Shown: piece by piece, positions 42,669 to 53,752 of the stretch
Layout: each line of letters opens with the position of its first letter
Numbering within the stretch: the stretch's first letter is position 1
DNA from: Clarkia xantiana subsp. parviflora
Taxonomy: Eukaryota > Streptophyta > Magnoliopsida > Myrtales > Onagraceae
Direction of reading: 5' to 3'
Length of the DNA stretch: 64,000 bases
Assembly (NCBI GenBank): GCA_036873135.1
Contig: JAPTYO010000017.1
Location: 10,354,001 to 10,418,000 of the forward strand
Program-made: the position numbers and the translations under genes
Notes under the pieces: model-generated
Database searches by the model: none
Seen by the model: the letters and a program-made list of their open reading frames with translations, nothing else
What the model was told of the DNA's origin: nothing

Positions 42669-43418
42669 AAGGGTTTGGAGCATCTGACTACAAAACATGC
42701 CAGACCAGAGGGAGACCTCATGACTGATCAGAAGGAATTCCATGATGAATGGGATGCTAAGGATCTGGAAATCCGTTCTGCCTTGTTGTTGATGCTGGAG
42801 AATGACATACTCTACGAGTAGGATCACCTGGAGTCTGCCATGGACTTCTGGGATGGTCTTAAGGAAGGGTTTAGTGTATACACCACAGCCTAGAAGCTAT
42901 CATTGAACATCGCTTTAGAATCCTACAAGATGAATCGCATGAATGTGATGAAGGAGCATATTAGGCATATGTCTAATATGCTTGCTGAACTCAAGGAGGC
43001 AGGATAAATCCTGTCTGATGAAAAGAAAGTCCAATGCGTAATCCGTTCTTTGCCTGACTCTTGGAATAACATGAAAATGCACCTTACCCATGCCACTCGA
43101 CTCGATAACCTCGAGAAAGTGTGAGTTCATCTCGAGCTGGAGGAGGATCGTCTCGGGCTAAAAAGCCTATAACGGAAATGCATATTGCATTTTCCATACC
43201 AGTTGAGCAAAGGGGTAAGCGCAAGAGGAAAGGCGAAGGCCTTCAGAACAACGGTGATAAGTCTATGGCTCAAAAAACTCAGAGAAAGTTCAAACGCAAG
43301 CAATCTGGTGGCAAAAAAAGGTAAGCAAAATAGACACGTAGAGAGGAATCTCGAACGTGTTTCAAGTGTGGTGTAAAATGGCACCTGGTTGCTGCCTGTA
43401 CCAATCCTCCCAAGGTAT
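42669..43418 (+). pseudogene. Cop-B gag fragment
   Basis: Plus-strand copia gag of a different subfamily from Cop-D. It has GLEHLT, KEFHDEWDAKDLEIRSALL, MKEHIRHMSNML and CVIRSLPDSWNNMKMH, then a basic tail and a decayed zinc knuckle ending TNPPK. The start is cut by the Cop-C LTR and the end by the Cop-E LTR. It matches the Cop-E gag (61331-62200) in opposite orientation. Stops at 42820, 42891 and others. Confidence 0.82.
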
Positions 43419-44018
43419 TGTTAAATTACGGGGAGTAATCACTACGGAAACTAAATTATGGTGCATGCTAGTAATCGAAATTACGCAGCGGACGATTCGA
43501 ACATACCTCTACAGTTGTCCGTAATCCCAAGATCTTTGCAGAAAGGACTTCACGATCCTCCGGTCGGCACCCGTAGGGGTTCTTGTGAAGGAATCCCTAC
43601 GTGGTATATTCTTCACAGCAAAGCCTCTGATCAATTCTTGGCAAGGGAAAAATCTATGGAGTGTTTGCTCGAAGGCAAATTGGCACACCCTTGGTGAGGT
43701 AGATGGTTCAGCTGAAGTATGGTATTCTTAGAGGAAGGGTTTTCTCTCAAAACGCCACTTAAAGGGAATTGTGATTAACCCTAATAAAACCCCTAACTCC
43801 CCGTATATATAGAAGGAATAAAGTGGACAAAAGTCCACTTTACCTCCTAAATTTCAGCCGGCCCATGCTTAGTATAGGGAGGCCCAATTTTGGGCCTCTC
43901 ATGTCAATTGGGATTTGGGTCTGGCCCAATGTCCTAAAGTAACATCTACCCAATTAACTTAGGTAACATATACATATAATAGAATTCCATTTGAGGCCCC
44001 CATCACCATATGCTTACA
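43419..44018 (-). repeat. Cop-E 3' LTR
   Basis: TGTTAAATTACGGGG to CATATGCTTACA, 600 bp, with the conserved inverted repeat (43819-43828 and 43833-43842, loop AAAA) beside a TATATATA stretch. GCTCCCACTCGCCGG follows as polypurine complement. Confidence 0.88.
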
Positions 44019-44230
44019 GCTCCCACTCGCCGGAATGGGAGGGTACCTGTAAATGTATTTTCGTTCAAATCTGCGTCAACATTTCACTCCTTCGATCTAG
44101 TCCTTTGCTTCCGAATAGTTCATACGAGGTTTGTCGTGCGACCGGCGGACACAACGGGCATTGTGCTACTCATCTGTTAGGAGTGTTGTAGCGCCCTCGG
44201 AACGTTGATTCCCTTTTCTCCAATCAACAC
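44019..44230 (-). other. Cop-E 3' noncoding region, first part
   Basis: Matches Cop-C 3408-3620 and the complement of Cop-D 27440-27647. Ends with aacac, where Gyp-N2 begins. Confidence 0.8.
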
Positions 44231-45030
44231 TGTTAGGTTCCGAGTCTAGGGTCAACGGGCGGTCGACTCAAGTCTCGTTCCTCACTGGAGATGTTGCGGA
44301 TCTGATGCTCTCCGGTTGTACTGTCCTAGCTCGTGTCCTTCCGTCCTTAGCTTCTCTTCTCCTCTCGCCCTGCAAGAGGGAGAGGGGGGGTGGTGCCTGA
44401 TGAACCCTCTCCGATGCCTATGTCAGTACGGTTTTAGAGAGATAAAGCTACAGAGATGTCAGAGCAAAATTGTGCAACTTGCAAAGATGATCAAATGAAT
44501 AGTGGAGGTGGGGTATTTATAGGCAACGGTGTCATTAAGGTGGCTTAATGACATCGTTAACCTTTAAACGCAGTTAATTAACCTTTAAGTACATAATTAA
44601 GACCTTAGGATACGGAGAAGGTAGGCGGAATAAACCGAGTATGGGAGTCCAAGGATGGTGTCGGGGCCCTTGGGGGGGAAGGGAAATCCGACCCCCAAGG
44701 GTAGGGGTTGGGTGAGGCAACCCAACCCCTCCTAGGGGGGATAGGGTTGGCCAACCCTATCCCCCCTAGGGGAGATCGGGTCGGCCGACCCGATTCCCCC
44801 TAGGGGAAATCGGGTTGGCCGACCCGATCTCCCCTAGGGGAGGTCGGGTGTGGCCACCCAACCTCACCTAGGTAAGTTTGACTCGGCCGGACGAGCGCTT
44901 CGGCCTCGTCCGGGCCGTTGGTGTTCTCGCGAAGTGTTCGGGTTGAAGTTTCGATTTACAATCATTAACGGGGTGATAAAAATAAAACGATTCGGAAGTC
45001 AACGGGTTCAAATTGGGCGTATATCCATCA
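44231..45030 (-). repeat. Gyp-N2 3' LTR
   Basis: 800 bp, TGTTAGGTTCCGAG to TATATCCATCA. Compared with the other copies it lacks about 14 bp after GCAAGAGGG. Palindromic block at about 44690-44870. Confidence 0.95.
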
Positions 45031-45048
45031 CATGCCCCCGAGTCAACC
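45031..45048 (-). other. Gyp-N2 polypurine tract
   Basis: Complement reads GGTTGACTCGGGGGCATG next to the LTR. Confidence 0.7.
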
Positions 45049-46635
45049 AATGGCCTAACCCTTGATTGACTCTATTTTAGGATGGTATGACACGCGCAAT
45101 TTGAAACCGGGGTTTTACCTTTCGTCTGAATGCTTGCTTACCCATGGATGCGTGCCTCTGACTCTGCCCCCTGCCTTATGAGATAGAGGAATTCTAAACG
45201 TCAGAGTAGCACGGACGTGTGCCTAAGCACGCGTCCGTCTGAGGTGAGAGTAATACATCTATCTTTGCTACGGGTGTATACTCAAAAAATACATGCTCGC
45301 ATAGGAATGCAATATGAATACAAATAAGTGACTTATGCTTCAATTTCATGCCGGGATTTTGCCTAAGTGGAGAAAAAATTAATTTTGGCCTAAATTTTTT
45401 TCTAAGTATGGGATGCTCAAGAATAAGCCTAACTTGATGGTTTTTCTAAGTATGTAGATATACTTAGCCATAGTTAAAGGGGGTAAAAGTGATGGTTTTT
45501 CTTTAACCCTTAGATCTCACTTAAAAATAAATGGAGGGTGGTGATTAAAACTCTTTAAAAAACCCTACCATCTTTCAAATATATAGGAGAGTTAAGAAAA
45601 TACCTTAGTTAGTCACTATAGCCATCCTCTTCCCTCTTTTCTCACCCTTGGAGAGCAAGAAAGAATTTGGAGCACACCCAAGGAGGAGGGCCGGCCAAAA
45701 TTCTGGTGGTGGACCAGAAATTCCGACCCGCACAGGAGAAAGGGAATCACCGGCACGGCGAGGAGCTAGGTCGACGGCAGCACGGCAGAGGCGGGGCGGT
45801 CCGACGGCTTGAGGCGGCGTGGACCGAGGCGGGGACGGCGACGGAGACGACAGGGGCCGCCATTCACGACGGCGAGGGGCTCCACAGCTTCGACGGGCGG
45901 CCACAGCGGCGGGACAGGCGGGGACAGACGTAGCTCGACTCAGGCGGCGGGAACATCGAGGCTCCGGCGAGGGGCTGATTCCGGCCAACTCCAAAATTTG
46001 ACTTCCGGACCTGTTTATCACATCGGGTCGGGTTTTCCGAAGGTCCATTCTTTTCCTTTCCGTTACCGCGTAAAATGTTGATATTTGAATTGTCGATACT
46101 TGATTGCCGATACTTGATTGTCGATATTTGATTGCCGATACTTGATTGCCGATATTTGATTGAATGTGGGATTACCGTGGATAGCCGTAGATAGTTGTGG
46201 ATTTGGAAAAAAATTTGGCCGGTCATCCGGAGATAGTTTCTTGTCCGATTAAGCTATCCCCGTTTTGAATTTGATGTTGAGTCGCCATTTGTGTGTTGAT
46301 TTCCGTTGGAGGGCGTAATGGTAATTTTGCCCGAAAACCGACTTTAGGTTCGGACAAAATTGTTCGATTTGGTTGTTGTGGTGTCCTTGGCTCATGTTTG
46401 TCATCTTTGTTGGGTGTCTTCGAATCTTCGGTTGTTGTCGTTGGTCGAGTGCCGGAGTACTCCCGGTTTTTCAGAAATTTTCTTGTCTTGACATTTGTCA
46501 TGTCGTGGCAGGTACTGTATTCCTGGTGGTGTCCCCGCACACAGACTCTATAGAGGCGTTACATTCTCCGTAGGATGAGTGAGTTCCTTTTCTCTTCTTT
46601 TCGTCGCATTACTTCCTTTCCTATCATTAGCTTAG
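45049..46635 (+). other. Upstream region of the Gyp-N2 antisense gene
   Basis: Includes a possible TATA box (TATATA, 45580-45585), a GC-rich segment (about 45700-45990) and a short tandem run of TTGATTGCCGATA-like units (46078-46160). The GC-rich segment gives long frames on both strands without recognisable domains, so I call none a gene. A candidate first exon with ATG and a GTGAGT donor lies at 46573, but the joint to the next exon is not in frame without a stop. Confidence 0.55.
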
Positions 46636-48967
46636 TGTTGCGATCTGAGCTGGGGTGTTAGTCGAAACTTGATTCGGACTTTGGGATTTCCTGCTACCTT
46701 TGACTTAGGTCTCGCTGCCCTGTCGGAGAACCACCTCACTAGGTCTGATTACAATGAGCACGTTACCTTAGGAGATATCTGTCACCTAGATGAGCCTCTA
46801 TATCCTTTCCTCCCTTCCTTGGGGAATACCCGTGAGACGGTGACAGAGCCTCCTAGGGGGAAGGTCGTCGTTTACCCCTCCCAGATTCGATTTGTGCTGA
46901 GACTGCCTTACTGCGACGACCTCGTAGAGTTGAGTAGGTTCTTCAGGATTTCTCCGGTGAACCTTGCTCCTAGTGCCCTCCGCGTCTGGGTGGGCTTCCG
47001 GGTATTGTGCCACTGGTACTCCTGGAAGTATTCCCTAGTTCTGTTCCGATGCTTCTACCGGTTCCAATATCAGAAGAAGGTAGGCTTTGCGAGTTTCGTA
47101 ACTCGCCATCCGTCCTTCAAGGATTCCCGATTTGCTGATTTCGGGTTGAGTGGGGTCGAGTGGGATACCTCTCTTCGCTTCGTGGTCCGGAGTGACAACT
47201 CGGCCAGTCACTGGGCCAAGCATTATTTCTTCATCACGGATCGATACGTCACTTGGTCGGTCTTGAATGAGGATCGGTCGGATGGTTGGCCTGCTTTCGG
47301 GGAGTTTTCGCCTGTTGATTTAGAGACTATGAAGATCATTCATGAGAGCAACAGGACCCGATCATACTGCCCCGTGTCCTTAGTGACTGAGACGGATCTT
47401 TATGAGGCAGGGATCAGTTTGACTCCTGACTCCGGGGGTTCGGTATGTTACTTAGTCTTCTCATCTTTATTTACTTTCTGCTTTTCCTTTGTAGGTTGGT
47501 TTCACGGAAAAACCTATAACGTGCAGGGAGCACCGGTTGACCTGAGCAAGAGGAAGGCTCCTTCTAGCTCCACTCTGAAGAAATCCCCCATGCTTGGGAA
47601 GAAGGCTGGGGCCTCTGGTATACTTCCTCCTGTTTGCTTCTTTATGGTATACTTGTTTTTTCCTTATCTTGTTTCTCTTACATTGCTAGGGCGCTCTCCC
47701 TTGGTGACCGAGAGGGTTGTCTCCGTAGGCAAAGAATCTGGACCTTCCAAGTCCAAGTCGTGGAGATCTGACTCTGAGGCCGGGGCCTCGGCTGTCAAGA
47801 GGAAGAAAGCTGCGGATCCTCCTTCGCCTGTTGCTCGTCCCCCGACCCTGTCTCGCGATAAAGAGATGGTGGTCGAAGAGGCGCCTTCCCATACTGACAA
47901 AGGGAAGCGACCTGTTGGTGGTGGTTCCCCTGCCCCCCAGCCGAGGGCACGGTCATCAGGTTCGATCTCTACCTTATCACTGATGATTCTATGTCTATAT
48001 TTTCCTTTGACTTGCTTCGTTTGTATAGGTGGGCCTCCGGCTTTGAGTCGGAAGGACTTCGCACGTCTTACTGACGAGGATGTCGTTGGGTCTGAGTGGA
48101 CTCCCTTCGCTGGTCTGAAGGAGTTCCACCTTGATAGCAGCTCCTCTTTGCGGACTCCTGAGGTTGGCATCCGTGTACTTCGCGGTGCCATCCCTCCTGG
48201 CGATCGTGCTGCTCAGCCTAAGTCTCCTGGGGAGACTCGGCGCTTCGTTCAGGGTGTACTCTCTCGTTATGCACCTATGAGTTGTTCTTTGCTTTCTTCT
48301 TTATACTTTTATGTGGTTGGTTTTTCGGTTACTCATCCCTTGTTTAAATTATCAGGGTATGTCTGACATGGTGAACATGTCATCACTCGTGCTCGAGCTA
48401 TCTGACGAGAAGAAGACCCTTGAGGAAAGCCAGGTCTCTCTGAAGGCGGAGCTCGCCACTGCGGCTGAGAAGGCGCGCTTATCTGATCTGAAGATGCAGG
48501 AGCTTAGGGACCAAGTGTCCTTACTTGAGGCTACCGTAGGTAGCTTACGCCGGGAGGCTGAGGTTGCATCTTCACTCCATTCTGAGGAGTTGCGGAAGTT
48601 GGAGGCTAGGTGCCGGGCGGAGGAGAGGACTGTCGCAGTGTCTGAATACAAGGCTTCTTCTGCCTTCACTGCTGACTATAGCGTGCGGCTCACTCAGGAG
48701 ATGAACCAGTTTGGTGAGTATCTGTTTGATCATATTTTCCGCATTGATCCTCAGTTTCCAGTTGGCGATCTTGGTGATTTTGGGCCATACGCTGCTGGCT
48801 ACATGGCTGTCCTTAGGGGTCAGGCTGCTGTTGCAGACGAGCCTGCCCCTACACAGGTGGATGCTACGCCTGTGGATATCGATACGTCAGACTCCTCCTC
48901 TTCCTCCATCTCTGCCGGTGGTTCAGCCTCAGGGGGTCAGGGCGACTCTCCCGAAGGCTCTGATTGA
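46636..48967 (+). CDS. Gyp-N2 antisense gene, spliced
   Basis: Plus strand, opposite to gag. Exons by splice signals and frame: 46636-47437, 47495-47617, 47690-47959, 48029-48255 and 48356-48967. Introns are GT-AG of about 57, 72, 69 and 100 bp. Once spliced the frame is open for about 675 codons to TGA 48965; the start codon is unresolved. The first exon is the Transposase_28-like domain (LPYCDDLVELSRFF, PSALRVWVGFRVLC, LVLFRCFYRF), similar to Gyp-1 exon 2. The middle is a basic low-complexity linker (RSPLVTERVVSVGKE, EMVVEEAPS). The last exon is a coiled coil (about 48380-48650), a conserved segment (DHIFRIDPQFPVGD) and a Ser/Gly tail. The role is unknown; its intact frame is notable. Confidence 0.75.
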
Positions 48968-49350
48968 TGTGTCTACATCTTGCTATCTTTGTATATATAA
49001 CCCTACTCTTTCTCCCCTTTAATGGGTTGAGTATCTTTTGGGATTGTTGTGGGGTTTTGTGTTGCTTTCCTTTGTAGTATTGTGTTGTTGACTATGTGGT
49101 TCACTTGGCTTTACATTGGTACTTCGTATGCTTTTGTATATACTCCTTTGATTATGGACTCTTGCCTTGGTGTGTTTCCTTTACTTATCCTTCTATTGTG
49201 TTTTCCTTCATGCCATACCTGCTATTTCATCAAGAAAAAACATTATGTGTTCTTCATATCACTTTACTTTGAAATTGCTTTCTCATGGGATCCTTCTTAG
49301 TGATGGTGTAATACTCTCTTCTGATACCCTTTGAATGGTATGTATGGTAC
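48968..49350 (+). other. 3' UTR-like region of the antisense gene
   Basis: T-rich plus-strand sequence after the stop, conserved in complement in Gyp-N1 (33936-34110). It ends where the array starts. No frame of interest. Confidence 0.55.
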
Positions 49351-50190
49351 TGTTAGACCAAAGATACGCTCTTGGTGGGCGTCGAAAACTGTTCACGAGA
49401 CAGGCTCTCGGAGGGCACTTAACGTTTCACAGGATAGGCTCCCGGAGGGCACAGGTTAGACCAAAGATACGCTCCTGGTTGGCGTCGAAAACTGTTCACG
49501 AGACAGGCTCTCGGAGGGCACTTAACGTTTCACAGGATAGGCTCCCGGAGGGCACAGGTTAGACCAAAGATACGCTCCTGGTTGGTGTCGAAAACTGTTC
49601 ACGAGACAGGCTCTCGGAGGGCACTTAACGTTTCACAGGATAGGCTCCCGGAGGGCACAAGTTAGACCAAAGATACGCTCCTGGTTGGCGTCGAAGCTGG
49701 TAGTTTGAAATCTACCTCAAGATACGCTCTTGGGGGCGTCGAATCTGGTAGTGTTTTTTCTACCTCAAGATACGCTCTTGGGGGCGTCGAATCTGGTAGG
49801 TTGCAAATCTACCTCAAGATACGCTCCTGGGGGCGTCGAAGTTCGTAGTTTTTGGAAACCACTCTCAAGATACGCTCTTGGTGCGAAGAAGGTCGTAGTA
49901 TAGAAACTACTCTCAAGATACGCTCTTGGGGGCGTCGAATGTCGTAGTATGAACACTACTCTCAAGATACGCTCCTGGGGGCGTCGAAATTCGTAGTTTT
50001 TGGAAAACACTCTCAAGATACGCTCTTGGTGCGTCGAATGACGTAGTATAAAACTACTCTCAAGATACGCTCTTGGGGGCGTCGAAGGTCGTAGTATGAA
50101 CACTACTCTCAAGATACGCTCTTGGGGGCGTCGAGGGTCGTAGTATTGAAACTACTCTCAAGATACGCTCTTGGGGGCGTCGGAATTCGT
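49351..50190. repeat. Gyp-N2 two-level tandem array
   Basis: Reverse of the Gyp-N1 array. Three units of exactly 103 bp (starts at 49381, 49484, 49587, next border 49690) are followed by about ten units of 47-50 bp with AAGATACGCTCTTGGGGGCG. The array separates the antisense gene from the end of the gag region. Confidence 0.95.
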
Positions 50191-50453
50191 TGTTGACTAG
50201 AAGTCATATCTGTGTAAGGATAACTTCATGATTATATCACCACATTCATTGGAAAATACCTTTAAAGGAAATCCTACTCCCTTAAGAGCATTCATGTTTT
50301 TTGTACAGATGGGGTGCCTTGGGTGGATCAAGACACACTTTGGAGGAAATCAAAGATAGTTGTAGAGTTGGAGTAACTTCGTGAGTTTTCCTTCTCAAAA
50401 GTTGTTTTTGAAAAACTTAGAAAGCTTGAACATGCGAAGTGCTAAATATGAAA
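50191..50453 (-). other. Gyp-N2 spacer between array and second gag segment
   Basis: About 260 bp after the last gag-like stop. No feature seen. Confidence 0.5.
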
Positions 50454-53400
50454 CTAAGGATATGGGGTGGTCAATTTGTTTGTTGCCACGTACTCCTTTA
50501 GGCCTCCATTGTAAATCATTTCCTCCACTTCTATCTTCAGCACCATGCAGTTGTTGGTTTGATGCCCCCAGGTCCCATGGTACTCACACCATCCCTGTGC
50601 ATCTCTTCCTAGGAAAGCCTTGCCTTCCTCTCTGCATGTGGGTAGCTCCTCCTTGAGGTACTTCTGAAAAATTTCTTCTATGCTCACTGTAAGGGGTGTG
50701 AATGTGAAGTTTACACCTCCTCCCAGTGTGTCAGTCTCTCTTTATTTCTCCGGGACTTCATCCAGTTGCTCCATCTCCTTTGCAAACGCCTTGTCTAGCT
50801 TTTCCTTGAGCTCTCTCATCGTGCTTGTCATGATCATCTCATAAAGTCCTCCATAGGCCTCAAATGAGTTTGGGTGCATGTTTCGAATGAATGTTTTGAC
50901 GGCTTCTCCTCTTGTGATGTCCATGTTGGCACCATAACTGGAGAATCTCTGGAAGTAGCTGGATATTGGCTCCTGCGGCATTTGCTTGATATCATCAATG
51001 TAACGGAAGCCTCTTATGATGGAGTCCCTTGTTCTTTTCCCTTCTATGGTTTCTGGCTGCCAAGGTATGGCTGTCACCTTCACAGCCTTGCTCATGTGTC
51101 TCTTCTTAGGTGTTGTTTGAAAAAACTGCCTGCTCAAACGGAGTACAACTCCCTTCTTCATCTTTCCTTGCCTTTGTCTCCTTCCCTTCTTCTTACTGTC
51201 TTGGTTGGCTCCTACCATAACCATTGCCACTGTGTCCGTCCCATGTGATCCACGTCTCATGGAGTTGACGTAGCACTGCCTTGCAGTGCGTTGATCACCC
51301 AAGACTTCTCCGACTCCATTCTCAGTGATGTACTTCAACTTCTGGTGTACGGTGGATGGCACGATTTCGTATGGGTTTATGGTTGTTCTTCCTAGGATCC
51401 CACTGTAGGCTCCCAGGCTTTCAACCACCAAGAAGTTAACATTCACCTTCAGCTGTGTCCATCCTTGGCCCATGGTTACCGGCAGGGTTATCATTCCTAG
51501 GGGGTAGCTTGTTGCCCCTGAGAAGCCAACTAGAGGGAAGTTGACTGGTTTGATGTCTGCCTTTGTCTTCCCTATTTCTTCTAGGACCCTTAGGCTTAGG
51601 AGGTCTGCTGAGCTGCCCCCATCTACCAGTATTCTCTTTACATCAAAATTGTCAATGTCTATTGTGATGACTAAAGCATCGTCATGTGGGAAGACAATGT
51701 GGCTCTTGTCCTTCTCCGAGAATTCAATCTTCATCTCCTCTCCTTCTCGTGGCCTTTTCCTCCACCTTGGCACTGAACTCAGTTTTGATGCGTAAAATTC
51801 CCTTGCATTAGAAGTTGGGCCACCTGATGCTACTCCCCCGTGTATCATATTTATGGTCCCTCTCTTGTTGGGTGGAGGATTGTAGTCTACTTTGCTTTTG
51901 CCCTTGTCTCTGTGTGATGGCCCTAACTGTATGCTGTTGCCCCCATGATCCACGAACTGCTTTAGTTCTCCCCTTTGGATGATATTGTTGATGCTCAGCT
52001 TTAGGCTGAAGCATTCGTTCGTTTCATGTCCGTATGCTTCATGGTTATCACACCATCTATCCTTGTGTGTCCCCGCTATTGGGGCTCTCCACCTTGCAGG
52101 GGGTGCCCAGAGTTTCTGATTCCGCATCTCTCTGAGGACAGTAGCTGGAGTGGCGTTCAATGGGATGAACTTGATGACATTGATTTCCCTAGCTTTCAGT
52201 GGTTCGCCCATTTGATTTCTTTGCTGGGGCGGACGCCATTCCTGCTGCCTTGTGTGTTGAGGTGCCTGAGGTGTCTTTCCTTTGTTCGGCTTTGCATTGT
52301 CTTCCTTAGCTGCTTGGATCTTGGCTTTCTTGCTTGCCCTGTGCCTCTCCAGGTCTATATGAGTTTTTACTCTTCCTGCAAGCTCCTCTAAGGTGCTCGC
52401 TGGTTTCTTGGCCATCTTTTCTGCCAGCGTTGACCCGAAGCGGCCTAGGTTTCTGATGAAGGCTCGTATTATCTCACCCTCAGTGATGTCGCCCTGGATG
52501 TCTGCTATGTTTTGGTTGAACCTAGTGTAGTAACTGGCCAAGGATTCATCATTTTCTTGCTTCACATCATCGATGGAGCCTGTTCCTTTGAGGAGCTTCC
52601 TTTCTCTTAGATATCTCTGAAGGAACTTCGCCTTTAGCTGCTCCCATGAGTGGATGCTCTCAGAGGGTAGGCTGAAGAACCAGTGTGAGGCCACCCCTGA
52701 TAGGGTGTTTGGGAATAGGAGTGCGTTGTATCTTTCATCAGTGGTTCTCCCAAATAGGGAGGCTTCATGCTGCTGAATATGCTCCAAAGGGTCTCCCTTG
52801 CCATTGTATTTTGCAATCTGGACTGTATGCAGGGAGTCTGGCACCTTGCTCATCTCCAATTCCCTTGTGAAAGGGTGGTTCGTTTTGTCACTTAGATAAT
52901 GCAAGCTATGTTTCTTTGACTCATTCATTTTCCTTGTTATCATTGCCTCTATTTCTTCCGGAGTGATCAATATCGGTGTCGGATTGTAATTTCTCTGATA
53001 GCCTCCGTAGTTATAGATAGGGCTTGCCGGGATCCCTTGTCCGTATTGATACGGACTGTAGGTGTATCCTTGGTGTCCCTGCTGGGGTGCTTCATAGAAT
53101 TCTTGCCTCCTTGGAGGTCTTGCTTGTCTGTCCTCCCCCAGTGGGGTGTAAGCCCTGGCGTTCTGCTGTTGCCTAGGAGGCACGAATTGTTGCCTTCCCT
53201 CTGGGGGTGGCTCCTGGTAATTTCTTCGTTGTTCCTCTCGCTGCCCTGCTCGGGGGTGCGAGTGGTGCTCTTCCGTTGGGAGCTGTTCCTCTTCATGAGC
53301 TTCGGTGTTTGTCCCTTGAGTGTATACCGGCCTTGTGTGTGTTTTGTAGGCACGGTTGTCATTCCTTTGGGCCGGCATCCCATACGGGTACCCTTGGGGT

Positions 53401-53701
53401 TGCGCCTCATAGTAATATCCCTCAGGGGGTGCCGTGTGTTGGGATGGCACTCCCTGTTGCTCCCTCTCTCTCTCTGTGGCCTCCTTGCCAAGGGGGTTGA
53501 GGCTGTGGAGGACTCAGCCCCAGCTGGGCGTGAGGGTCCTCCCTCCTGGTTGTTGTGTTGAGGAGGCTGTGGGGTTCCTTGTGGCTCTGGTTGCACTGGC
53601 AGTTTCCCTAGGTTAGGCTGTCGTCCCTCGGGTATAGGCTCTCTCCTTCGCCTATTGCCCCCAGGTGGGCGGTGGTGCCTAGACACCCTGCTGTTCGTCA
53701 T
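50454..53701 (-). pseudogene. Gyp-N2 gag-protease with a second gag-like segment
   Basis: ATG at 53701, 50 bp inside the primer site. The first about 80 codons are in one frame, then a frame change in a CT-rich run (about 53463-53479) leads to 902 open codons (53450-50742). Residues (numbered from 53450): Gln/Pro-rich start to 150, retrotransposon gag 225-370 (VASHWFFSLPSESIHSW), Cys-His motif CDNHEAYGHETNEC (467-480), protease with ILVDGGSS (607-614), FSGATSYPLGMITLP and LGRTTINP. Homology to gag-pol ends at QCYVNS (725-730). Residues 824-895 (FQRFSSYG, MDITRGEAVKTFIRNM) repeat the gag segment 297-368. After one TAA the frame continues to 50454 with another Cys-His motif, WCEYHGTWGHQTNNC. 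Close to intact: one frameshift and one stop. Confidence 0.9.
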
Positions 53702-53732
53702 TGCTCTTGTTATTGCCAGGCTTTCTGTCCGA

Positions 53733-53752
53733 AGCCCACTGACGGCGCCAAG
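53733..53752 (-). other. Gyp-N2 primer binding site
   Basis: Complement reads CTTGGCGCCGTCAGTGGGCT next to the 5' LTR, one or two bases from the Gyp-1 site. Confidence 0.85.

Noticed and set aside
43414..43418. Target duplication ggtat for Cop-E
   Set aside because: The other end of Cop-E is outside the window, so it cannot be confirmed.
45605..46048. Possible host gene in a GC-rich block
   Set aside because: Arg/Pro/Ser-rich frames occur on both strands with no domain, and the block lies inside Gyp-N2 upstream of the antisense gene.
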